This document shows positions 46,301-52,762 of a stretch of 64,000 nt of DNA, piece by piece. The translations under genes were made by a program, and so were the position numbers. The stretch's first letter is position 1, and each line of letters starts with the position of its first letter. Below the pieces are notes generated by a model. That model saw only the letters and a list, made by a program, of their open reading frames with translations, had not been told where the DNA came from and did not search any database. The stretch is from Hofstenia miamia (lineage: Eukaryota; Xenacoelomorpha; Acoela; Hofsteniidae): positions 481,127-545,126 of the forward strand of contig CABFPE010000304.1 in assembly GCA_900660155.1 (NCBI GenBank), in the 5' to 3' direction.

Positions 46301-47231
46301 TTTGTAGCTCAAAGAAAATTTTAAAATTGAGTCTTGGCTTTATGTGTTCTAAAGGCTTATGTTTCGAACAGCTGCGTAGCCAAAAATTTTTTTAAAAAAG
46401 GATTTAATTTTAAATTTTTTTCATAGAAAAGCAATAGAGCATTTAATACAATATTGGCATTCAAATTACAGCAATGTAAACTATATCTCAAATATTCAAT
46501 AAGTTTTATACATTCAATTTGACAATGTATTATTAAATTTAAAAAAAGATGTAGGGATTCTCCAGATTCCACTTCACTACGGCCCTTTTTACCTTATTCA
46601 ATGAGGAATCCGTAATCTCATTTTCCCGTGAGGCATATACAGCATTTGCAAAAATATATCAGATTTCAGAGGTTATGAAAAATAACCGCAGAATCAAAAC
46701 ATTAATTTTAGGATAAAAAGAATAATAGCCCTTTTCATTGATTGTAATACATGCAGAGCTAAATGTTTGAAAATTGTATTTTAGTACAGAAAATGTTGTA
46801 AATGTGTTTCGTATGCTTTAACATCAAATAAAATAATTAAAGGTGAAGTACTTAGAGATTTAATAAATCTAAACAGCTTATTTTCAAGGTTGTTTATTTC
46901 TGATTGTTTTCTTTCAAATTTATATCAACTACAATTTGGTGAGGTTTAAATCTAAAAGTACTGCACTTTACAATTTTCTGACTAAATGTTTATGCATTGA
47001 GTTTAATTGCTTCCTATGAAGATAAAATAGCGAAATAAAGTGATTATTTAATATTTTCGAAATAAAGATGCATGCGGTTCCAGTAGAATAAGATTTTAAA
47101 ATGCCATCACGCTTATACGAATCCTTTGTTGGTATTGGAATTTTTTTTTTAAAGTTATGGAAACAAAATACTTACGCATTGGAAAAGTGAAGCAGTGAAA
47201 AAAGAACACAGTGCAGTAGTATAGAATTCAT
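23030..47231 (-). CDS. Cys-loop ligand-gated chloride channel subunit (GABA-A/GlyR/GluCl-like), complete 10-exon gene
   Basis: Join of 47231-47176, 45886-45739, 41974-41800, 37247-37160, 37004-36922, 35230-35090, 34037-33814, 27354-27184, 23902-23750 and 23134-23030. The sum is 1344 nt with every phase matching, giving 447 residues. It is a plasma-membrane subunit of a pentameric neurotransmitter-gated channel. Signal peptide 1-19. Binding-domain loops: D near 78 ('FRQKWKDSRL'), A near 119 ('WIPDTYF'), E near 143 ('LIRLSPDGSILYS'). Cys-loop C163-C177 with the canonical 13 residues between. M1 about 246-270, M2 about 278-298, M3 about 309-334, loop about 335-418, M4 about 419-437. M2 has Pro at -2' and Thr6'/Leu9' and lacks the Glu of cation channels, so anion selectivity is inferred. 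The second Cys pair of glycine and GluCl receptors is absent. Ligand unknown. Confidence 0.95.
23750..23902 (-). CDS. Channel exon 9: M3-M4 cytoplasmic loop
   Basis: Acceptor TTTTTGTGCAG and donor GTATTC; 51 codons, phase 0 at both ends. It reads 'TPQRTSTGHNARDQAVQLLH' then a charged stretch ending 'FLTASRIE', which leads directly into the pre-M4 residues of exon 10. The sequence is hydrophilic with many Glu, Arg and Lys residues. Loop sequences are not conserved in the family, so the assignment rests on splice phase, position and continuity. Confidence 0.85.
24201..24466. mobile_element. 266-bp MITE in channel intron 8
   Basis: Inverted repeats ATAATTGAGGCGCCCAGAGG at 24201-24220 and its complement ending at 24466 are perfect for about 24 bp and continue imperfectly for about 15 more. 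The GC-rich ends stand out from the AT-rich interior. The target duplication is unclear; TA is possible. No coding content. Confidence 0.8.
24467..25518. other. Channel intron 8, AT-rich part
   Basis: Nothing recognised apart from short A/T-rich frames. It leads into a TA array (25519-25541) and the second assembly gap. Confidence 0.5.
25519..25541. repeat. (TA)n microsatellite at gap edge
   Basis: A TA run truncated by the N run starting at 25542. Confidence 0.9.
25542..25910. other. Assembly gap (369 N)
   Basis: Run of N between a TA array and a transposase fragment; it may contain the rest of that transposon. Confidence 1.
25911..26205 (-). pseudogene. DD37D mariner-like (maT-type) transposase fragment
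   Basis: One open minus frame contains 'NYVWTQDGAPALTGRKIQE' (second catalytic Asp) and 'WPPSRPDLNHLDYSFWSLLQ' (third, an Asp). It continues 'ETITQEWERLSPEYLKKTC' toward the gap. Exactly 37 residues separate the two Asp, the hallmark of the maT/DD37D group. The N-terminal half and first Asp are missing, and the C-terminus enters the gap. It lies in intron 8 of the channel gene, same strand. Confidence 0.85.
26206..27183. other. Channel intron 8, near exon 8
   Basis: AT-rich DNA with a small TA run at about 26318-26332. No gene seen. Confidence 0.5.
27184..27354 (-). CDS. Channel exon 8: M3 and start of cytoplasmic loop
   Basis: Acceptor AATTTTAG and donor GTATGT; 57 codons, phase 0 at both ends. 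It reads 'VKALDVYFALCFVYVFGGLL' then 'EFACVIYLSTKEKEMKNC'. 'KALD.Y...CF..VF..LLEFA' is the standard start of the third membrane helix in anion-type Cys-loop receptors. The following Lys/Glu-rich segment enters the cytoplasm. Confidence 0.95.
27355..28079. other. Channel intron 7, left part
   Basis: AT-rich intronic DNA; nothing recognised. Confidence 0.5.
28080..28360 (+). pseudogene. DD37D mariner-like transposase scrap
   Basis: After one frameshift near 28260 the plus strand reads 'WPTKTP' then 'DLNVMDYIVWENSQTLARK'. This is the third-Asp block of maT-type transposases, usually 'WPP.SPDLNP.DY..W'. Surrounding residues are too decayed to follow. It is a second, older relic of the type seen at 25911-26205, in the opposite orientation. 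Confidence 0.5.
28575..29000. repeat. Block bracketed by CAGGACAGGA repeats
   Basis: Repeats of ACAGGACAGG-type words occur at 28582-28638 and again at 28972-28990 in the same orientation, with about 330 bp of AT-rich DNA between. These look like subterminal repeats of a DNA transposon, but I found no clear inverted ends. Confidence 0.4.
29001..29596. other. Channel intron 7, unassigned part
   Basis: A somewhat GC-richer stretch at 29040-29280 has an open frame on each strand but no motif I recognise. The remainder is AT-rich. Confidence 0.4.
29597..29698. repeat. (TA)n array holding a small hairpin unit
   Basis: TA runs at 29597-29633 and 29676-29698 flank a 45-bp unit with ATCAGAA (29647-29653) and TTCTGAT (29661-29667) as a 7-bp stem around a 7-nt loop. 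The same unit recurs at 31600-31647, again between TA runs. Confidence 0.85.
29699..30080. other. Channel intron 7, AT-rich part
   Basis: Nothing recognised. Confidence 0.45.
30081..30295. repeat. TCGA-rich dispersed repeat, further copy
   Basis: It shares 'CTCGACATTTCGAGTACTCGA' style words, 'TTTAATTTTTGCCTGTA' and the end block 'ATATAGGGTAGCACAGTTAT' with the copy at 1-262. The separate but similar block at 1362-1560 lacks the end block. Confidence 0.6.
30296..31498. other. Channel intron 7, central part
   Basis: An open plus-strand stretch at 30656-30838 looks mildly protein-like but has no motif and no clear splice sites. Otherwise AT-rich. Confidence 0.4.
31550..31670. repeat. (TA)n array holding the hairpin unit, second copy
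   Basis: TA runs with one unresolved base at 31581 flank a 48-bp unit (31600-31647) with the same ATCAGAA...TTCTGAT stem as at 29632-29676. Confidence 0.85.
31800..31850 (+). other. tRNA-like scrap (SINE or tRNA relic)
   Basis: 'ATAGCTCAATCGGTG' (31807-31821) matches the pol III A box and 'GTTTCGAATAC' (31828-31838) approximates a B box. The spacing is only about 10 nt and no anticodon arm exists, so this is not a working tRNA. It may derive from a tRNA-related SINE with an internal deletion. Confidence 0.25.
33814..34037 (-). CDS. Channel exon 7: pre-M1, M1, M2
   Basis: Acceptor ACATTAG and donor GTAAGT; 224 nt, entering in phase 1 and leaving in phase 0. It reads 'GRFADLEIKFLFERDLLYF', 'ILQSYVPSTLIVMCSWVAFW', 'VNREGIPGRACLSITTVLSL' and 'ITLIGSTNSKLPNVST'. 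This is the most diagnostic exon: M1 with the central Pro, then the anion-channel-like M1-M2 turn 'IPGR' and M2 'SITTVLSLITL'. The usual turn is PAR; here the -1' residue is Gly. Cation channels would have Glu at -1'. Confidence 0.97.
34038..34736. other. Channel intron 6
   Basis: AT-rich intronic DNA leading to a TA array. Confidence 0.5.
34737..34763. repeat. (TA)n microsatellite
   Basis: TA run followed by TATGTACATATATATGTACAT, the landing site of the adjacent MITE. Confidence 0.9.
34782..34921. mobile_element. 140-bp hAT-type MITE in channel intron 6
   Basis: Perfect inverted ends CAGGGCCCACTGAAT (34782-34796) and ATTCAGTGGGCCCTG (34907-34921). Exact 8-bp duplications ATGTACAT flank it (34774-34781 and 34922-34929). 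Both end sequence and duplication length fit hAT. The target is itself palindromic and lies in a TA array. Confidence 0.92.
35090..35230 (-). CDS. Channel exon 6: loop B to loop C
   Basis: Acceptor ATTTTAG and donor GTAAAA; 141 nt, entering and leaving in phase 1. With the split Tyr from exon 5 it reads 'YGYTVDELKLSWADDNGSVT' through 'LLTNYTLNFSTG'. 'YGYT.DE....W' is highly conserved after the Cys-loop and includes loop B. 'NYTLNFSTG' corresponds to loop C and has Tyr and Ala where glycine receptors have a second Cys pair. 'NYT' and 'NFS' are potential N-glycosylation sites. Confidence 0.95.
35231..36921. other. Channel intron 5 with a dispersed repeat
   Basis: AT-rich intronic DNA. It contains the second copy of the repeat family at 13320-13740, lying at 35820-36050. 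Nothing else recognised. Confidence 0.5.
35820..36050. repeat. Dispersed repeat family, copy 2
   Basis: It matches parts of 13320-13740 in the same order and orientation ('AAAATTTGGGAATC', 'AATATTTAGTGAGTTATG'), but without the extra segment of that copy. The family is unidentified. Confidence 0.55.
36922..37004 (-). CDS. Channel exon 5: the Cys-loop
   Basis: Acceptor ATTTTAG and donor GTAAGT; 83 nt, entering in phase 2 and leaving in phase 1. It reads 'ATIIPKCPMDLFLFPMDSQT' then 'CSLLIEC'. The two Cys (C163, C177) with 13 residues between, including 'PMDL.LFPMD.Q', are the name-giving signature of the family. A further Cys (C183) six residues later is unusual. The exon is below usual open-frame size limits. 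Confidence 0.97.
37160..37247 (-). CDS. Channel exon 4: loop E region
   Basis: Acceptor CAATATAG and donor GTTGGT; 88 nt, entering in phase 1 and leaving in phase 2. It reads 'DSLRAFKQDVMVPNVLIRLS' then 'PDGSILYSA(R)'. 'VPN.L.RL.PDGS.LYS.R' is strongly conserved in anion-type receptors. Intron 4 downstream is only 155 bp. Confidence 0.95.
37248..38345. other. Channel intron 3, left part
   Basis: AT-rich intronic DNA; nothing recognised. Confidence 0.5.
38346..38440. repeat. (TA)n microsatellite with ATA interruptions
   Basis: Long TA array in channel intron 3. It is followed by 'CAAAATCAGAAG', part of the hairpin unit seen at 29640 and 31610. Confidence 0.9.
38700..39635 (+). mobile_element. 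Tc1-like element relic in channel intron 3
   Basis: The plus strand carries a broken transposase from about 38730 to 39530. The right end, read inward, is 'TATACAGCCTTGTGGATAAT' near 39630, abutting a TA array. The left end near 38708 ('TACCGGTCAAATTGGGACAT') resembles it only weakly, so the left terminus may be lost. Orientation is opposite to the channel gene. Confidence 0.75.
38870..39530 (+). pseudogene. Tc1-like transposase, frameshifted
   Basis: Readable parts: 'KYGLYGRRAAQKPLLSHI' and 'RRLSWCKR' (end of the DNA-binding domain), 'DWANAIFSDES' (first Asp), then in other frames 'IFQQDNAPCQKSSEVMEY' (second Asp) and 'DWPARSPDLNIIENLWDFLK' (final Glu). At least three frame changes and several stops separate them. 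The catalytic residues themselves survive. Spacing is close to DD34E but cannot be counted exactly across the breaks. Confidence 0.88.
39641..39694. repeat. (TA)n microsatellite
   Basis: TA array of about 54 bp at the right end of the Tc1-like relic. Confidence 0.95.
39695..41799. other. Channel intron 3, right part
   Basis: Mostly AT-rich. Between 40015 and 40340 are GC-richer words ('TATCCCCACCTC' at about 40023 and a near repeat at about 40277, plus 'GGGGATCC' and 'GGGGCCCCAT'), suggesting a decayed repeat of unknown type. A 75-codon minus frame at 40502-40729 has no recognisable motif. Confidence 0.4.
41800..41974 (-). CDS. Channel exon 3: loops D and A
   Basis: Acceptor TTTTTAG and donor GTTCCT; 175 nt, entering in phase 0 and leaving in phase 1. 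It reads 'NFRLDISFRQKWKDSRLSFS', a polar insert 'NYKHSGSDRRANVSNWHKN', then 'ITLSHDFLEKIWIPDTYFP'. 'FRQ.W.D.RL' is loop D and 'IWIPDTYF' is loop A. The insert between them is several residues longer than in most anion-type receptors and carries possible N-glycosylation sites (NVS, NIT). Confidence 0.95.
41975..43264. other. Channel intron 2, part nearest exon 3
   Basis: AT-rich intronic DNA. A block at 42775-42990 is slightly GC-richer and may be a distant member of the 13320/35820 repeat family. A TA array lies at 43265-43302. Confidence 0.4.
43265..43302. repeat. (TA)n microsatellite
   Basis: TA array of about 38 bp in channel intron 2, between exon 3 and the EGF-type exons. Confidence 0.95.
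43603..43731 (-). CDS. Calcium-binding EGF-like domain exon (second)
   Basis: Acceptor ATTTTAG and donor GTAATA; 129 nt, phase 1 at both ends. It reads 'DINECLGNHSCHSNQYC' then 'INTIGSYDCDECEHGSKYN' and ends 'EEMACE'. Six cysteines are in EGF order. The calcium-binding start D-I-N-E-C and the hydroxylation-type 'C.N..GSY.C' are present. C4 and C5 are separated by two residues instead of one. Symmetric phase-1 EGF exons are typical of shuffled extracellular proteins such as fibrillin-type genes. It lies on the same strand as the channel but cannot be spliced into it in frame. Confidence 0.88.
44258..44389 (-). CDS. Calcium-binding EGF-like domain exon (first)
   Basis: Acceptor CACTTAG and donor GTGAGA; 132 nt, phase 1 at both ends. 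It reads 'DIDECQTRTHACDLETQLC' then 'ANTNGSYSCECNTGYKFND' and ends 'AENNCE'. This is a textbook cbEGF domain with all six cysteines, D-I-D-E-C and the Gly-Tyr turn. It joins in frame to the exon at 43731-43603, giving two tandem domains. Further exons of this gene were not found; some may be in the gap at 44561-45560. Confidence 0.92.
44540..45560. other. TA run and assembly gap (1000 N)
   Basis: A TA run (44540-44560) passes into exactly 1000 N, which looks like a scaffolding gap of nominal size. It lies in channel intron 2 between exon 2 and the EGF exons. Any open frame reported across it is an artefact. Confidence 0.98.
45739..45886 (-). CDS. Channel exon 2: N-terminal helix and first strand
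   Basis: Acceptor ACTATTAAG and donor GTAAAT; 148 nt, entering in phase 2 and leaving in phase 0. It reads '(A)KHFVSMLLDNLTDEANYD' then 'KTLRPNFGGAPVEVGITMNI' and 'DSLGPIDEVQK'. 'LLDNL...YD..LRPNFGG.PVEV...M.I.S...I.EV' is the conserved N-terminus of GABA-A, glycine and GluCl subunits. 'NLT' is a potential glycosylation site. It is separated from exon 3 by the gap-containing intron 2. Confidence 0.95.
45887..47175. other. Channel intron 1
   Basis: AT-rich intronic DNA with a mildly GC-richer part at about 46190-46300. No gene seen. Confidence 0.45.
47176..47231 (-). CDS. Channel exon 1: start codon and signal peptide
   Basis: ATG at 47231 and donor GTAAGT at 47175. It reads 'MNSILLHCVLFSLLHFSN' plus two bases completing Ala, in phase 2 to match exon 2. 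The 18 residues have the hydrophobic core and small C-terminal residues of a secretory signal peptide. The exon is short and was chosen because signal peptide, strong donor, strand and phase all fit. An additional 5' exon cannot be ruled out. Confidence 0.8.
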
Positions 47232-48380
47232 GGAAATGACTGCGTCTTTAATGAATAGTCTAACGAGAGAAATGAAAGGAATTGCGGATCGGTGCAGTGC
47301 CTTGTGGAATATTCCTTCTCCTCTAATCGTAGTATAAAATGGAGCTTAGCTGTGTTCGCAAAAATAGCGCTAAACAACGCGTTGATTATTATCAATGTAA
47401 CCGTATAGTGAACAAGCAGAATCGTTATATATAAATGCTGTCCAGCAACAATGAGAATAAGGTTCAATATAACCCAAGGCTAACATCAACATATTTTGGA
47501 GAAACTATATTAAATTGGGTTTATGATGGAACCAGATCATAACTTTGTATCTGATTATATTGATTATAAGAAGGGGGCAATAAAACTTCTAAAACTAATA
47601 GACACTAACTTGTGATATTACAAAAACGATACATATTTTGTTTTCCAGTTGTTGTAGTTCACATTAACTGAACTACACTATGACCAAGTGACCTGCTAAT
47701 ATTATCCAAGATTTCCTCTGACTCAATATTAATGACCAAAGATTATAAGTTTGCAAATGCAAAAGTTCTGCATCTTATATATACATATTCATTGGCCGTC
47801 TTTGAATGAAATTTAAAGCCTTAAGAGTAGCTATGGCATGAAAATTAACTCATAGATTTAATTATATATAAATATTATTTTTGTAAAGAAATGCATTATT
47901 CTTTACAAGTATATAATAATGAAGTATAACAAATAGGGGAAATTTCTTGCAAATCATTGCTATCAATCAGATTTTATGAATGCTCAGCCGCAAGTGGGAC
48001 AATAGCCTCAGATCCACTAACATCCTGACTGATTTTAATAGACCTCTTTAAGGAATAGGAAGTTCAATAAATATTGTTTAAGCTAAAGCTCTTATTTTCT
48101 AAATGCTGCTGCAAATTGTCCAAATGATAGCTCTTTCAATTCCCTGAAAAGGCCAAAATAATATTGTTAATAGGCACTTTTTTAGGAAATCATAAATCTT
48201 TCATCTTCGACGGTCCCTTTAGAACCCGAAGACATTAAAATTGAAAGAAGGTAATTGATATGCTTCAAAATCAATAAATCAATGTAATACGAGATTTTTC
48301 ACCAACAGCCCTTGAGTCTCACTGGAAATGGCCCTAATGCTACTTCCATGAAAAATTCCGGCTTTCCACAAAACACAGTA
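47232..48380. other. Region upstream of the channel gene
   Basis: The channel promoter should lie here, but no promoter element can be assigned by eye. AT-rich DNA; a minus-strand 79-codon frame at 47228-47467 overlaps exon 1 in another frame and is not supported. Confidence 0.4.
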
Positions 48381-48388
48381 TGTCTTCT

Positions 48389-48414
48389 TTATATATATAT
48401 ATATACATATATAT
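48389..48414. repeat. TA-rich array at PLE 3' end
   Basis: TATATA array with TACATA interruption truncating the PLE endonuclease coding part. Confidence 0.85.
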
Positions 48415-48912
48415 TTTTTCGACGCATGATTTTTCATAATAATCACATTTATCTGTATAAACTAAGGAGGAATTTAAAGTTTTTGGGATTTGATCTTTAT
48501 TTAGAAACATAACTTTCGCTGCTTTATACGATATCAATATTGGAATGATCTTCGTCCTTTTTAATTTGGTATTCATTATTCTAAGTTTTTTATTTAAATT
48601 TCTTACTTGGTTTTCTATATAGAGAACCTTTAAATAAACATCAGTCTTGGTTTCATCAATGCTTTTTTGGAAAATATGCATAGAAATGTCATTTGAAAAT
48701 AATGCAATAGAATATTTCTTGATCAATTTGTGAGGATAGCCGTTACTTTCTAAGATGTTAAAAATCATGTTAGCTGCAGCTGTTAGATGTTGGTAATTTG
48801 AAGATATCATTTTTGTTCTCTTAAATAAGGACTTGATTGTATTGATTTTGTAGAATATGTTGCAATTTGAAGTATATAGGATGCATAATCCTGAATTTTC
48901 CTCCTGACACAT
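48415..48912 (-). pseudogene. PLE RT C-terminus and start of GIY-YIG endonuclease
   Basis: The best-preserved open piece of the element. It has 'TAAANMIFNILESNGYPHKL', a basic coiled-coil-like stretch with 'ENQVRNLNKKLRIMNTKLKR', and 'SSLVYTDKCDYYEKSCVEK'. In intact PLEs the last part reads like 'C..C..SYIGKT', the start of the GIY-YIG nuclease; here the second key Cys and Tyr are replaced and the frame then enters TA repeats. No activity is possible. Confidence 0.8.
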
Positions 48913-49102
48913 CAGCTTGTTTCATATTTACCATTTAAATTATATATGGGGACATCAAGAAAATTTAGTTTATGGTCTTTTTGAAATTCCATTGTAAATT
49001 GAAATTCTGGGACAATAAAAAGATATTTTAGAAAAATGTCAGTTTCCTCTTTTCATGAAATATTGCAAGAATTCATCAACATCTCAAATAATAAATAGGC
49101 CA

Positions 49103-49316
49103 AGTCCCAAGTTATTAGAAAATCTCCAAACTCTTGTTGAAAAAATGATTTTTTGTAATTCAGAAACCAAAAAGATAACTACAATCTGAAAACACAACAT
49201 AATAGAGGATTATCTTCTCTTTCAACTACGTATATAAATTGAAACCATTTCCCCGTTTCTGTTTCCATTCAGGCGCACCACGACGTCTAACTTTGTGCAC
49301 TGTGCACCTGAAAGAA
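49103..49316. repeat. 214-bp direct repeat, copy inside the PLE
   Basis: Matches 51700-51915 at about 95% identity. It covers the end of the RT palm coding part and decayed sequence after it. Confidence 0.9.
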
Positions 49317-50588
49317 GTTCTTTTATCAAAATTACATTCAATGATATCCATTGCGAATGCTGCCATTGTGGGAGTTAATGGTGTTTCCATTGCCATCCCT
49401 TTAATTTGTATGTACATGTAGATGTTATTATTGAGATGAAATGGCGTATTAAGACATCACATGCATAGTAATTTTCGCAAAGAATCATGAGATACTGATA
49501 CCTCATCTTCTGGAATAGCTGATATGATATGATCAGTTGTTATTTTAATTGGTATATTCGTTAATAATGACTTCACATCGTAACTTACTAAAAAATTATT
49601 GGTATTTGAGATAAATTCTTGTGATAATTTTTATAAAAAATAAGGCGTATTTTTTATGTTTTATTTTGTTGGAATGTATTTTTCCAATAGTTTATCAAGC
49701 CATTTTGTTAACTTTACATCCTGAAAATTCGTAGTTGATAGTATTGGTATCATTGGTGGATTATTTAGATCTTTATGTATTTTTGGAAGACCGTACAGCC
49801 GGCAAGGCTGTGAACCGTGCTTCTAAATTGTTTGTAAAGCTCCTTGGTTATCTCTCTATTCTTCTTCATTTCTAGAAGCTTTTTATGGAATGTTTCTTCC
49901 TTGCTGATAAACTCTATTATAATGTTGGAAGTATTTAAAGAATGCATAAGATTCCTTTATTTCTTTGGAAATTTTGGTTTGTTTGAGGTAATTATTTAAA
50001 AGTTGTTGAATATCTCATTGCGCCAAGTTTCGCAATTATTTGATATCTTTTCATTATATATTAAATTATTGAAGAAATTTTCTCTGTCAAGTTGGGTTTT
50101 CAATTCATTAAATTTACTTGGCCAACTCATATTCATACCAAATGATAAAGCAGTTTCTTCGTCTTCTGTAAGTTTTCGATGTGAAATATTGAGAACTGTG
50201 TTCTTTATACTATACTGTTCAAAATTAGTGTTGTTATTTTCGATTAAATTGATAAGCTTTTTTCTTAATTATACTTCTTATGGTTATCAATAGTTAGTAG
50301 ATGTAAGATGAAATTCTTTTGAGCACAATTGTAAAGCATTTCTTCAAAATTTGCTTTTATTTTTGCTCTTTAAATTTTTTTAGAAAATCTATTCGCTCTT
50401 CTTCCTTAGATAATTTATAGTGTAGTTTTCTTAGTTCTCCATAAATTGCACTTTCAGAATTCGTCAGTATTTGCGTCAATATATAATTCGAAGTAATTAT
50501 ACTTAGCGTCTCTATATTCATATTCTAGATAGATGATGCTCTAAATAAACGAAACCTTTCTATCGCTTTCATAGCGTCTATCTAAAAT

Positions 50589-50630
50589 GTATATATATAT
50601 ATATATAAATTTTAGATATATATATATATA
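50589..50630. repeat. TA-rich array at PLE 5' end
   Basis: Two TA runs around a short 'AAATTTTAGA' core directly next to the PLE 5' boundary. Confidence 0.85.
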
Positions 50631-50842
50631 ATTTATATTGATAGACAATAATTGATGAAACAAACTCTTTTATAGTTTGATTTTTATTCTTAAATTATTG
50701 GAATATTGGAAGTATCTTAATATTCTTAAAATAATTCTTAGAAATTAATATCATTTATCTTCATTTAATTTCTCATGAAATACTAGATATTGTTTTTTGT
50801 TACTTGTTGGTTAAATAGAAATTTGATAAATACATACTTTAG

Positions 50843-50885
<43 letters not shown>

Positions 50886-51699
50886 AATAGGATAATCTGA
50901 GCCAACAGGCCTGATCTATTTTGGTTCATTTTTTAGTTTTGAATTGAACCTTAGTTAGGTTTTCAGCCAGTTTTTTATATTTAGTTGGGTCTGGGATAAG
51001 CTTCTGACCAATTTTGAATAATTAAATATACGTAATGTATAATGTTTAACTCAGTGAGAAATACACATTGAGGAAATTGCTTTGAGAGAATTGCTTTTTT
51101 TATAAGAAAAGTCATTTCGGAATAATCTTGTATATCCATGCGCTCAGTACTTGTCGCTTTTCTGAAAATATGCAAATAGTATTTGATTTTGTTCGAAAAA
51201 TATTCTAATTCTCAGTAGAAAAGTTATTAAGAGTTTTTTAGTTGCACTAAAAGCAGCGGCGTCACCCTGGGGGCATATTTTACAAATTATCAAATTAGAA
51301 TTCATATTTATACAAAACATGAATTCCATTCCTTAAATTAAATCGCTAAGTAATTAAAAAACTTGTTAATTATACTAAATTCAAGTAGATCAAGAAGAAA
51401 CGTCTGCGATGTGTTCACTTCACTTGTCCAAATCAAAGACAATATTTTGTCAAGTATACTCAGTTATTGGTGATATTCAATATTTTAATGTGTATTGCAA
51501 ACACTAAATCGGGGCTGTTTAGATTTACCATTGTAATGATCGAAGAAATTTATCTAAGTTAGGGTAAAAGTCTTGAAATGCCAATTTAATACACTCTTTA
51601 GGCATTAAGAAATGAAATCTTTTTGAAACTAGTAGCCTACCTGGTTTTAAAATGGCTTGATTCTATCTAATTACGAGGGCCTATTTCGGAAAAATCTGC
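50631..51699. other. Intergenic AT-rich DNA with a TA array
   Basis: Holds a TA array at 50848-50882. No gene recognised. Confidence 0.45.
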
Positions 51700-51915
51700 A
51701 GTCCTAAGTTATTAGAAAATCTCCAAACCCTTGTTGAAAAAATGATTTTTTTGTAATTCAGTAACCAATAAAGATAACTACAATCTGAAAGCACAACAGA
51801 ATAGAGGATTATCTTCTCTTTCAACTACGTATATAAATTGAAACCATTTCCCCGTTTCTGTTTCCATTCAGGCGCACCACGACATCTAACTTTGTGCACT
51901 GTGCACCTGAAAGAA
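51700..51915. repeat. 216-bp PLE-derived fragment, displaced copy
   Basis: A detached copy of PLE segment 49103-49316 in the same orientation, with about a dozen differences. Flanking DNA is unrelated to the PLE. It may be a separate short PLE insertion or a local segmental copy. Confidence 0.9.
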
Positions 51916-52226
51916 ACTAGGGCGCTCTACCTACTGAGAGAAACCATTTGTTTCTAATGAACTTTATATTGTATTATTATCTGAACTTTAAGTGTGGAAA
52001 GAATATAGAAATTTTCATTGAAAAATGGTTAATAATTTTTAGCACAAATATTATCCATAATAAGGGAGAACACTTACTCATTGACTCGTCTATATCTATA
52101 GATATTAAAATTTCTTTGCAGAAATATAATAGGAAGTTGTTTGGAAATGTTGACAAAACCGATTGCATACCTATGGATTCAGTAACCATATTTCGGTTAA
52201 AATGCGCATTTCAAATATAGTTTATA
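51916..52226 (+). other. Open stretch of unclear status
   Basis: A plus frame of 90 codons (51948-52220) has a protein-like second half ('[20 protein letters not shown]') preceded by a possible acceptor TTTGCAG at about 52117-52123. No family is recognised and no good donor follows. It may be a decayed exon or chance. Confidence 0.25.
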
Positions 52227-52229
52227 ATA

Positions 52230-52260
<31 letters not shown>

Positions 52261-52317
52261 ATATATATATATATATGTATATACATGTATATATATGTAT
52301 GTATATATATATATGTA

Positions 52318-52368
<51 letters not shown>

Positions 52369-52371
52369 GTG
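52227..52371. repeat. Compound TA/TG/GATA microsatellite
   Basis: About 145 bp of TA repeats with GATATA and TGTATA interruptions. Confidence 0.95.
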
Positions 52372-52595
52372 TAATAGAAATCGATTGTTGAAAAATGTAA
52401 TAATATATTACAAAAATAAAATATTAATTGAATAGTAGCTTTTGTTCACTCAAATATTTGAGTATTGATTTGACGCCATTTGTGGTTTCTATTTCCTGAT
52501 ACATTCTGTTTTTTCTAGATTAAGTAAATAATCAAATTATTACAGAAACTATATTTGACAGATTTTCTTCTGCTAATGATGTGTGATTAAACCAG

Positions 52596-52762
52596 GGGAG
52601 ATGACTTGGCTAATTCTCTTTGTGATTGTATTACTGTTGGTTTCTGTAATCACTATTGTGTTTATCTGGGTGATGCATCCATCAGAACACATACTTTTTA
52701 CTGGGAAAAGCTTACCGAAATTATTTGCTATTAAAAGTTATTTTGGTTTACGAAATACTTAA
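52596..52762 (+). CDS. Candidate terminal exon with one membrane span
   Basis: A possible acceptor 'GATTAAACCAG' precedes 'GGGAG' and the frame reads 'EMTWLILFVIVLLLVSVITI' then 'VFIWVMHPSEHILFTGKSLP' and stops at TAA (52760-52762). Two dozen hydrophobic residues flanked by Trp form a convincing membrane helix, followed by a short basic tail. A second frame over the same bases is also open, so the reading is not certain. Upstream exons were not found, and no family is recognised. Confidence 0.35.

Larger units (their letters stand above)
48380..50585 (-). mobile_element. Decayed Penelope-like retroelement (PLE)
   Basis: Read on the minus strand from about 50580. First comes an N-terminal part with 'GELRKLHYKLSKEEERIDFL' (near 50400) and 'VLNISHRKLTEDEETALSFG' (near 50200). 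The RT follows with 'RLYGLPKIHKDLNNPPMIPI' (near 49790), 'QIKGMAMETPLTPTMAAF' (near 49400) and 'KLNFLDVPIYN' (near 48950). Then come 'TAAANMIFNILESNGYPHKL' (near 48750) and the beginning of the GIY-YIG endonuclease 'CDYYEKSCV' (near 48430). It has many frameshifts and stops. The element stops at TA arrays on both sides (48389-48414 and 50589-50630), cutting off the endonuclease. Confidence 0.9.

Noticed and set aside
52163-52435. Open frames made of IYIYIY-type repeats here and at other TA arrays
   Set aside because: They are translations of (TA)n microsatellites without other coding evidence.
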